Below are positions 55,843 to 64,000 of a stretch of 64,000 nt of DNA, in pieces. Position numbers and translations under genes: made by a program. Source of the DNA: Pachyseris speciosa. Lineage: Eukaryota; Cnidaria; Anthozoa; Scleractinia; Pachyseridae. The notes under the pieces are model-generated. The model saw nothing but the letters and a program-made list of their open reading frames with translations. It made no database searches and was not told where the DNA came from. The stretch spans positions 4,272,501-4,336,500 of the forward strand of contig JAEMWC010000001.1 in NCBI GenBank assembly GCA_016490735.1. The letters are read 5' to 3'. Each line of letters begins with the position of its first letter. Within the stretch, counting starts at the first letter, position 1.

Positions 55843-56420
55843 TTATTCAGCAGTTGTTGAGGATTGCTCAGGAATTTCTTCAGCATCTTTTTTATATACA
55901 TGCGTCAGTGCCTCATGCCTCACAGCCTCTGGGCTGGTAAAATCAATGTGTTTTGTGGTGATCAGCCCCGCGTTGGCCAAAGCAAGCCAACGGCCGCACT
56001 TCAAAGTAAGGTTGCCAGCCAGGTTGGAGAGCTCTTTTCCGATAATGTAGTCTTCTTTGCGTTCTTTTTGGTAAGCCTCAATGTCTTTGATGTTGACGAA
56101 CAACCCGGCGACTTTGGTCACAAGAAAAATGCAGCTGTCTATCAAGCTCTCGGTTGTCTTTGAGCCCACGTACGTTTCGTACCTTCGAAATACCTCTCAA
56201 CCTCTTTGTCGGTGAGGCGCTTCACCTGTTCGTGTGTCAACTACACGCAGATGGCCTCTTTGGCTTTACCTGTCGACACCAGCACTGCCAGCTGCTCGCG
56301 AGAGCAGGAATGTCAGGACCCGTGGCAGCCAGGGGCAAAGCACCCCCTTACACGTTAGGTGCCTCCGCTTCCAGCATTTCCAAAACCTCTGCCATTGCAC
56401 GCTGTTCTGCCATCTATACT
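55843..56420 (-). pseudogene. Conserved Polinton protein of unknown function (frameshifted)
   Basis: N-terminus about 56415: AMAEVLEMLEAEAPNV, a TAA/TAG-type stop, then GGALPLAATGPDIPALA. After a shift comes KRLTDKEVERYFEG, and after another shift the frame 56169-55843 with TTESLIDSCIFLVTKVAGLF, KDIEAYQKERKEDYIIGKEL, LTLKCGRWLALANAGLITTK. It lies between the ATPase and the small helix protein. No enzymatic motif is visible. Confidence 0.6.
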
Positions 56421-56473
56421 TCAACTTTTATTTTTTTAATTCAGAGGTCCCCACCTAAGAGCTGGAATTCAAC

Positions 56474-56880
56474 TTAACCCCGAAGGGGTGCCGAAGCGAG
56501 AAGACAAGATAAGAAAACTTTCGCTCTTTCAGCTTTGAAATCATACTTCGTGTTCTTGGCCGAAGGGTTGTAAAAAAGAACGACCGCCGCAATGTTTTCC
56601 CGAAAAGACGCCGTGATGCTGGTGTACTTTTGGGTCAGCACCCAAACGCTGATGCCGATGTGCCTTGCTGAAAAGGCGAGATGCACCAGCTGGCCTGTGC
56701 GCTTTTTTACCTCTTTTGAGGCCGCGCAGTCGTCAAGGATTATGAGGGTGTTGGTGCCCTCAAAAACAAAAGTTACGATCTTCAAGTTCCACCTCGTGCT
56801 GCTCGCAAATTATCACATCCACCCGCGGATCGTTTTCCCCGTAATGGCGGCGTGAGGAGCTTGCTTTAGCTGTCCGCTCA
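56474..56880 (-). pseudogene. Polinton packaging ATPase, C-terminal half
   Basis: Reads VDVIICEQHEVE, a frame change, then EGTNTLIILDDCAASKEVK with the Walker B (LIILDD), SARHIGISVWVLTQKYTSI (sensor-like Gln) and SFRENIAAVVLFYNPSAK. This is the FtsK/HerA-type genome-packaging ATPase of Polintons. The Walker A half is at 62546-62707, separated by the LINE at about 56890-62545. Confidence 0.85.
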
Positions 56881-56905
56881 TTTCCGTGATTTACTGAAGT
56901 GGTCA

Positions 56906-57811
56906 ATGGCCAATGTCATAGACAAGTACCTCACCAGGCGGCGAAATCGATCATCGAACTCGACTGATGGTGATAACGACTCTCCCGAGAAGAAAAAGGC
57001 GAAAAACCAAGACTCTAGCGACGTCGATGAAGACGCTGATGAAGACCAAATTTGGGCAGCACTAGACATGTCGGAGAACGTGAGTCACATATTAAAACAG
57101 ATTCTCGAAAAGCTTCAGAAACTAGACAAAATAGAAAGCTCTTTAGAGAATATTGACACCAAGTTACAGAATCTAGAATTGAGAACGCAGCGACTTGAAG
57201 AATCTGAAATCTCGACCAAACAAGAACTGAATAAATTAACAGAAGGACTTCAGAATGTCAACACCCAGTTTAAAGAAAAGATTAAGTCTATAGAGAATAA
57301 GCAAGAGGCAGGTGAAACAAATGCGACAAATGTGAGGCAAAAAGCAAAAGAACTTGAAGATCAAACGAAGCAATTACATGATAAAAATTTATATTTAGAA
57401 GCTTACTCGAGACGCGAGAACATTAAGTTTATGAAAAGATCAGACGATCAGATCTGAAAGAGGATACAGAACAAACACTCCGTCGCTCTTTAGAACAAGA
57501 GCTTGAATATGAAAACGCAAAGGAGGTTGAAATTCAGCGTGTTCACCGGATTGCCAAAGGCAAAAACGGAGGGCCACGACCTATCCTCGCTCGTTTTCTG
57601 AGATATAAGGACTGTGAAGACATCTTAGCTCTGGGACGTCGGGTTCAGGGTAAGAACTATCAAATGTTCAAAGACCTACCGACTGAAATCATCGACAGGC
57701 GAAAACCATGGAATCCATGCAGCTTTCAGCACAGCCCAACCAGATAAGTTATATATCAATGGTGAATTCTGGCCTGCTGGTAAAGAACTGGTTATAACAG
57801 AGAACCGTTAG
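56906..57811 (+). pseudogene. LINE ORF1 protein (L1 ORF1p-like), frameshifted
   Basis: RNA-binding chaperone of the LINE particle. It has an acidic/basic N-terminus, a long coiled coil (roughly residues 50-160: ILEKLQKLDKIESSLENIDT, LRTQRLEESE, KEKIKSIENKQE), then LEAYSRRENIKF, where the RRM begins. The frame shifts near 57437 and continues with VEIQRVHRIAKGKNGG, ILARFLRYKDCEDIL and a C-terminal DKLYINGEFWP to TAG at 57811. Confidence 0.85.
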
Positions 57812-58102
57812 CCTTTAAAATAGTTAAACCTAAAAGCCACTTTTTGATTTTAAAATTGGACTATGGCGGACGCGAGAGGCAGCCTAACAGACGAACGGGG
57901 ACAAAACGAATCAGTACTACACTCCTCAACTCGACATATCCTATTTTTGTTTTTATTATTGTTTTTGTGTGTATTTATTTTATATGTGCTTGTTCTATCC
58001 TATTTTCTCTTTTGATCTTATAGCTTACAACTTTAGTTATTATCAGAGGTGCTCTTGGGCGAAGGTGGTCAACGTAATCCTTAACCAAAACTCTCACAAA
58101 AA
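57812..58102. other. Spacer between LINE ORF1 and ORF2
   Basis: T-rich, no feature seen. Confidence 0.5.
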
Positions 58103-61100
58103 ATGGACCTCAAAATAGGATCTATAAATGTAAGAGGAATAGGAGACAAGGTAAAGCGACGAGAGATTTTCAATTGGCTCCGCGCGAAGAAAATGTCAAT
58201 ATATTTTATTCAAGAAGCCCATTGTACCGAAGACAATAAGCATAACTGGCGTGCGGAATGGGGTTATTAGGCTCTTTTCAGCTGTGGCTCAAGTAAAAAG
58301 GCAGGTGTTGCCATACTATTTAACAACAATTTCAACTTCCAAATCAATAGAGTCTATTCTGATCCTGAGGCACGCTTTATAATATGTGACTTAATTACCA
58401 ACGGAAAGCAGCTGACCTTAACAAATATATATGCGCCAAACGAAGATGATCCAAATAATCATAGGTGGTGACTTTAACTTAGTATTAGACGTTGAAAGAG
58501 ATAAAAAAAGGTGGTATAAGTAGAACTCATGAGAAGTCGGTAGAAATCATCAATAATTTTTCCGAGAGCCTAGATTTGATTGACGCTTGGAGAGTATTAA
58601 ACCCAGAACTCTCTAGATTTACGTGGCGACAAAGAAAACCAGAAGTTCACTGTAGACTAGATTTTTTTAAATAAATCAAAGCGCCTTCTGCAACACAACT
58701 GAAGCAGAAATTGTTCCAGGATACGAAACAGACCATTCAATGATCACCTTAACGATTTCATTACATTCTAACACCAGAGGTAGAGGTTTTTGGAAACTTA
58801 ACACCTCCTTTTTATCTGAAGCAGAATATATTACTCGAATCAAGTCGATCATACAACAAACCAAAGATGAATATATGGATGACAAATCTGTTAATCCTAA
58901 TCTGCTTTGGGAAATGGTTAAAAGGAAAGTCAGAGAGGAATCAATAAAATTTAGAGCTTCCAAGAAAAAGAAAATCGCAAAGGAGCAAGAAGAAATTGAG
59001 CAGTCAATAGCAACCCTGGAACAAGACCTAAGCGATGAGCATCTCGATGACTCCCGAAAACAAAAACTATGGACGGAGCTTGAAACAAAGAAACAACAAT
59101 TAGAGTCAGTAATTGAATATAAAACAAAAGGTGCGATTCTCAGATCAAAAACACAATGGTATAATTAAGGTGAAAAAAATATCAAATATTTTCTCAATCT
59201 GAAAAAATGGTCTTGCAAACAAGGAACGATAGCGCAGTTGAAAATTAATGAAAAGAATTTTGTTGTCACAGACAAAGAAATTTTAAATGAGTGAGTCGTT
59301 TTACCAAAATCTTTATAACTCTAGAATAAATAATGAGAACGGTATTGAAGATTTTTTCAAAGAACAACAAAATCAAAAATACTTGACTAATGAAGAACGG
59401 CTTGCTTGCGAAGGGCTGCTTAGTAGAGAGGAGTGCCTAGAAGCGCTAAAGAGTATGAGCTCGGAAAAAATGCCAGGAACGGATGCCCTCCGTTGTGAAT
59501 TCTACAAAGCCTTCTGGAACGACTTGGCTGATATTCTGATAAGCGCTTTCAATTATTCTTACGAAACAGGAACACTTTTAGTATCGCAAAAACGCGGGAT
59601 CATCAAACTTATACCCAAAAAAGATGCGGATCTTAGTTTAATAAAAAATTGGAGACCCTTAACACTGCTTAATTGTAACTATAAGATTGCAACGAAAGCC
59701 ATAGCAAGTCGAATAAAAACCATTCTTCCCAAACTCATCTCAGATGAACAGACGGGGGTTTATCAAGAACAGATTTATCGGTGAAAACATCCGATTAATT
59801 GATAGTGTTATCAAATACACTGCAGCGAAAGACATTCCCGGAATTCTTCTTTTTCTTGATTTCTAGAAAGCCTTTGAAAGGAGTTTGGCTTTGGCCCACA
59901 ACTATTAAGATGGATTAACATTTTTTATCACGACATTGAAAGCTGTATCTTAAACAATGGGTGGACAAGCAAGCTTTTTAAACCTAGCAGAGGAGTCAGG
60001 CAGGGCTGCCCTCTATCACCCTACCTATTTATCATTTCGGTGGAAATGATGGCTGAAGCCTTTCGTAAAAATAAGAAAATACGAGGAATAACTATAAACA
60101 GCAAAGAAATCAAGCTGAGCCAATATGCAGATGACACCATGCTAATTTTGGACGGTTCAATAGAATATTTTAAAGAATCGTTAAGGCTGTTAGACCTTTT
60201 TGGAAATGTATCTGGTCTACGTCTTAACTGCAACAAAACAGAAGTTTTATGGATCGGATAGAAAGCAAATTGTGAGTACAAATTATGTCCTGGAAAAAGT
60301 TTTAGATGGCCAAAACAAAAAGTTAAGGCTCTTGGTGTTTGGTTTTCGCCAGATCCCAATATCACAGTTTCTCAAAATTATAAAGATAAAGTGGAAAAAG
60401 TCAAAGCGATGCTAAGCTGTTGGAAATTCCGGAGACTCAGTCTGCTGGGTAAAATTATGGTTATAAAAAGCCTTGTAGTATCACAATTAGTGTACATACT
60501 TGCCCCACTTCAAACAGACCACGAAACAATTAAAGATTTAAATGCCATTTTATATAAATTTCTATGGGACGAAAAAGGAGATAAAATAAAGGGAACCGTG
60601 ATGATAAATGACTATTCAGAGGGAGGAGTTAAAATGATCGATATAGAGTCTTTTAACAAATCTCTTAAAACATCATGGATCAAAAAATATCTTGACACTG
60701 AAAACAGCAGCAGTTGGAAGAGTTTTTTGACTTAGAACTTCGACCTTACGGAGGCAAAGAGATATTCTTGGGAAACCTTAATAGAAAGGACATGCGCTCT
60801 TTGATTAAGGTATCGGACCCTTTTGTTAAAGAAATACTTGAAATCTGGTCGGAAGCCTTCTTCGAGGAAACTTTGGCGTCAAAAACATTTTGTGTCTTCA
60901 CCCTTGTGGCACAGCTCACCTATAAGAATTGAAAACAAACCCGTTTTTTTTTAAGGATTGGTTTCTCAAGGGTATAACTAAAGTTAAACATATGATGGAC
61001 GATAATTTTGAATTTCTATCGCTGACTGCTTTCCAAAACAAATATTCCCTGAAAGTCCCAGCTTTAAGTTTTTATGGACTAATATCGGCAATCAACTCTC

Positions 61101-61752
61101 TTCGTAGGCAAAGTGGAGAAAGTGAAACTAGTTATGAGAGCTCATTTTTAAAATTTGTAGAGAACTCAAAACCATCCAAATTTGTCATAAGAAATTAATA
61201 TCAACAAAAAGCGATCTACCAATCCCAAGTCAAGAAAAATGGAACCAAGAATTAATCTTACACCAGGGCAAGAAATTAATTGGAAAGCAGCCTACGTTTT
61301 GGCCTCTAAATGTACCAAAAGTTCAAAACTTATTCTTACATCGACGACTATCGACCAACAGCTTTCTTCAGAAAATAGGACTTAGAGTCAACGATATGTG
61401 CACCTTCTGTCAAAAAGAAAAAGAAAGCTTTCTCCATTTATTTTGGGACTGTAATAATTCTAGTTTCTTTTGGAATAATGTTTTTTCATGGATGCAGACC
61501 TGCCAACTTGCTAGTAAAGAGGACATTCTTCAGGCAGCTACCTGCATGGGACTGAGACCGGATACTTCCCAATTCAGCCTGCAAATAAATTTTTGTTTTT
61601 TGACAAGTAAATATTTCATCTGGCTGTGCAGGTTTAAAGAACGCAACCCAATGTTCGAACAATATTTAAGATATCTACAACATATTTATCAACTAGAGAA
61701 GAATGATACAATTACGCGAAAAAAATGGGAACCTTTACTGCCCTTTTTGTAG
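58103..61752 (+). pseudogene. LINE ORF2: AP endonuclease and reverse transcriptase, broken
   Basis: Endonuclease: MDLKIGSINVRGIGDKVKRR, FIQEAHC, a stop near 58268, LTNIYAPNED and IIGGDFNLVLD. Linker with coiled coil (58980-59110). RT: AREECLEAL-type segment with SSEKMPGTDALRCEFYKAFW, LIPKKDADLSLIKNWRPLTL, LLFLDF (motif A, followed by a stop), GVRQGCPLSPYLFIISVEMM (motif B), LSQYADDTMLILDG (catalytic YADD). C-terminus with MCTFCQKEKESFLHLFWDC, a Cys/His-type motif. At least six frame changes. Confidence 0.88.
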
Positions 61753-61909
61753 AAAATATGACAAACTAGCCCTTGTTCTCCAGCAGTATATCTGTAGAGT
61801 ATTGTTGGCCACTTCTTCAAACCAATAGCGCCTCTGTATTGTATGCACACTATGTATCATTGCGGGAATTATTGACGTCAACGTTTATCTTTTTCTGGAT
61901 AGTACAAGT

Positions 61910-62286
61910 TTAACCGCGGTCAAACGTAAAAAAGTAAGAAAAGTCCTGAAAAGATAAGGTTTTTACGTTGAGAGCTCAAAGATGATAAGTTTTTCTTCAG
62001 TCGGTGAGTTTACTAAATCATTTCATGAATTACTAAAAAAGTTTTAGGAACAATAAGGTGAATCGGTTTTCCTGAAGTCACGCATTGAAACAGAAAACAA
62101 AAACAGATCGCGCCGAACAGTTTCCACATTCTTCGCTTTAAAAAAAACTTTAAAACTTTTTTAGTAATTCATGAAATGATTTAGTAAACCTACAGACTGA
62201 TGAAAGACTCATCATCTTTGAGCTCTCAACGTAAAAACCTTATCTTTAAAGGAATTTTCTTATTTTTTACGTTTGACCGCGGTTAA
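61910..62286. mobile_element. MULE-like MITE with long TIRs and 9-bp target duplication
   Basis: Terminal repeats begin TTAACCGCGGTCAAACGT and end with its inverse. The arms extend about 150 bp each (to about 62050 and from about 62135), including GAGAGCTCAAAGATGAT and AATCATTTCATGAATTACTA. Flanked by AGTACAAGT on both sides (61901-61909 and 62287-62295). Long arms with a 9-bp duplication are typical of Mutator-like elements. No coding capacity. Confidence 0.88.
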
Positions 62287-62545
62287 AGTACAAGTAACTT
62301 ATGTGTGTGTGTGTGTGTAGGGAGGGGGTAGGGAAGGTGCATGTGTATGTATGTACGTAAAACACCGATGATTATTAACAACCGAAAAACAAAAAAACTG
62401 TAATAAGAGTATAAGTATCTAAAGCAGCGACACTCGTAAAATTTTTGCATTGTTTTAGTGTTGTAAGGTAAGTTTGTATGTAATGTAATTGTCAGTAAGT
62501 AATTATGATGTGCGAATGAAATAATAATAATAAAAAAAAAAAAAA
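62287..62545 (+). other. LINE 3' untranslated remainder and tail
   Basis: Includes a (GT)n run at 62301-62319 and the terminal AAT/A-rich tail, after which Polinton ATPase sequence resumes. Confidence 0.6.
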
Positions 62546-62707
62546 TCCGAAGAGGGTCTTGTTCTGAGCGAATGTCGGGCAAATAAGCACGATAAAGTCG
62601 AACTTGCCGTGGAAGGGGCCTGTAAGCTGGTCTACCATGAACCTTGTTTTGCCCGAATTTGTCGGGCCAACAATGAGAGCATTGAAGGGAATGTTATTCG
62701 GGTTCAT
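62546..62707 (-). pseudogene. Polinton packaging ATPase, N-terminal half
   Basis: Starts MNPNNIPFNALIVGPTNSGK with a clear Walker A (GPTNSGKT), then FDFIVLICPTFAQNKTL, and breaks at the LINE tail. It begins about 24 nt after the capsid gene stop, consistent with tight, co-directional Polinton genes. The C-terminal half is at 56474-56880. Confidence 0.87.
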
Positions 62708-62730
62708 GTTTTCTCTGGGCGGCAGGTATA

Positions 62731-63959
62731 TTAGTATTGCACAGACTCCAACTGCCTGCCCACAAGGTTGAACTGCGAATCGCTGATAACGAAAATATGG
62801 CAGTTCACATTGCCCGATCCGCCAGTGTCTCGCTCGAGTTCAAGCTGAACTCCGTCTGTGCTGTTCACGAGGCGCATGCCGCTGCCGTGCATCGTTTGAT
62901 CAGACATGGAGCGAAAATCGATCAACAGCCCGAACCTATTGTCATAAAACTTCGATGCCCTCATGTGGCTCCGGCCTGCCGATTTTTTTGTCCTGCCAAA
63001 GAAGCGGCTGGCTTCCTCCCACATGTCCTTGCTTTCAATGCCGTTGTTAAAAACCATGTTTGGAGAGCCGTTGGCCGTGATGCTAACTTTCGTCAGATCG
63101 GGGTTGAAATAATTTTCTGAGTCCCTTGCGCCCACCGTGTAAGGCTCAACAAAGAGGATGAAGAAGGCCTTTCAGAGATCTTCGCTGTGGGGTGACTTTT
63201 ATGTTGAGTCTGGCATCTGTGGCTCTGTTAAAGGTCACCATTTTTTCCCGCACAATGTGGTCATAAAAGAATTCCTTGGTGGAATAAGCGCTGTGCGCCG
63301 CGTCAGCCAGAGTTTTACTTTGGATAATTTCGTACTCGAGCTGGATGTTTTTCAGCTTGTAGACAAGTTTCGTGGCGTCTGAACCCCTCACAACCTGTTT
63401 TGCTGCTGCAAGGTCAGCTCGAACACAAGGTCATTGTAAAGAGCTTGGGGATAAAACACTCCGTGGTCAGTCAGAATCTGTTGGTCCAGCCCGATTCGGT
63501 ATTTTTTACCGAAAACCTTTTCCACCTTGTTTTCCAAGGCGACTCCTGAGGTTTTCTTGTCCCCCGCCCCCGAGCAGATCCTGTTGAGGTCATCGCTCTG
63601 GATGCCCTCGAGCAGCATGTTTTCCCGCTCCTCCTGCGCGCGGAAAAGGTCTTCCCATATCTTGAAAACGTCATACGCTACTGTTTCCTGCAGTCTGGTG
63701 CCCGCGTATTTCACAACCTGCTTGTCGACCAGCGCTCGCGTGGCGTTTTGCACGAGGAAGTTGCTGGCGTGCCCTCCGGCCAAGTTGATGTCAAAAACAA
63801 GCGCGAGCGAGCCGGGCACGAGGACTTCGTGTAAAGAGTTTCTGCTGGGCTGGCTTCGCTGCGATTAAATGCGATGCGCTTGACGGTGCGCTCGGCTTTC
63901 ATTGCGCCAGTATTTTTCTCTTGGTGTGTTGGCCAAAGGTTTGCTTGCGCAGCGGCCAT
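62731..63959 (-). pseudogene. Polinton major capsid protein, three frame changes
   Basis: Candidate double-jelly-roll capsid subunit. Starts MAAAQANLWPTHQEKN at 63959; the frame changes near 63830 to EVLVPGSLALVFDINLAGG, SNFLVQNATRALVDKQVV, RIGLDQQILTDHGVFYPQAL; again near 63390 to RGSDATKLVYKLKNIQLEYE, RRSLKGLL; and near 63140 to GARDSENYFNPDLTKVSI, FGLLIDFRSMSDQTMHGSG and NCHIFVISDSQFNLVGRQLE, ending TAC TAA at 62731. The assignment rests on this conserved block order next to the packaging ATPase; no fold prediction was run. Confidence 0.82.
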
Positions 63960-64000
63960 AATTATAACACAGAGTTGAAAAGTTCAATTGAAAAATAAAT

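Larger units (their letters stand above)
56890..62545 (+). mobile_element. L1/Tx1-like LINE, nearly full length, inserted in the Polinton ATPase
   Basis: Plus strand: ORF1 (56906-57811), spacer, ORF2 (58103-61752), a 3' region interrupted by a MITE (61910-62286), and a terminal AATAATAATAAAAAA-type tail at 62520-62545. The host ATPase frame stops at 62546 and resumes at about 56880, bounding the insertion at both sides. Several frame changes and stops in both ORFs show it is inactive. Target duplication not confirmed. Confidence 0.88.
49079..64000. mobile_element. Decayed Polinton/Maverick (adintovirus-like) element, right end beyond the window
   Basis: One contiguous set of hallmark genes: protein-primed DNA polymerase B (plus), retroviral-type integrase (minus, tail-to-tail with the polymerase), small hydrophobic proteins, a conserved unknown protein, a packaging ATPase and a major capsid protein (all minus). 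The combination of integrase, pPolB, ATPase and capsid defines Polintons. GC content here is visibly higher than in the flanks. All genes contain stops, shifts or insertions, so this copy cannot act on its own. Later insertions: SINEs with TA arrays at 53.2-54.5 kb, a LINE fragment at 54.9-55.5 kb and a long LINE at 56.9-62.5 kb. Confidence 0.9.

Overview
The window looks like nuclear DNA of an anthozoan cnidarian, most likely a reef coral or a close relative. The evidence is intron-split animal genes (a two-pore potassium channel), a dispersed tandem family of single-exon class A GPCRs of the kind expanded in Cnidaria, roughly 40% GC with long unannotated AT-rich stretches, tRNA-derived SINEs, and a dense layer of Ty3/gypsy, DIRS, LINE, MITE and Polinton remnants. 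There is no bacterial operon structure and no CRISPR array or rRNA.

Layout. 0-4 kb: small repeats, a MITE, and a two-exon K2P potassium channel gene on the minus strand whose first exon carries a 2-nt frameshift. 4-11 kb: mostly non-coding, with the only intact GPCR (7589-8494, minus). 11.3-15.9 kb: a degenerate Ty3/gypsy element with short LTRs. 17-25 kb: SINEs, two GPCR pseudogenes, and a pentanucleotide satellite block with hairpins. 26-28 kb: a Penelope-like C-terminal fragment, inverted SINE copies and a RecQ-like helicase fragment. 32.3-35.5 kb: a decayed DIRS-type (tyrosine-recombinase) retrotransposon. 36.4-38.3 kb: a CR1/L2-like LINE fragment. 39.4-46.7 kb: a second decayed gypsy element (minus) with a hAT-like MITE (8-bp target duplication), a LINE fragment and TIR elements nested inside it. 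46.85-47.97 kb: a GPCR that would be intact but for a perfect 197-bp tandem duplication.

The most striking region is 49.08 kb to the window end. It is a decayed Polinton/Maverick-type (adintovirus-like) element. In order it holds a protein-primed DNA polymerase B (plus strand); then, on the minus strand, a retroviral-type integrase converging on the polymerase with overlapping 3' ends, small membrane-like proteins, a conserved unknown protein, a packaging ATPase, and a major capsid protein at the right edge. It has been invaded by at least four copies of one tRNA-derived SINE with (TA)n tails, by a CR1/L2-like LINE fragment that splits one small gene, and by a nearly complete L1/Tx1-like LINE that splits the ATPase. 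That LINE in turn carries a MULE-like MITE with a 9-bp target duplication. A foldback of about 70-bp arms sits exactly where homology to a paralogous GPCR flank stops, so it probably marks the left end of the Polinton insertion.

Most reading frames here are fossils. Genes that look potentially functional are GPCR 1 and, if the frameshift or duplication is an assembly error, the K2P channel and GPCR 4. All calls come from reading the sequence by eye; family names rest on motif recognition and no database search was run.
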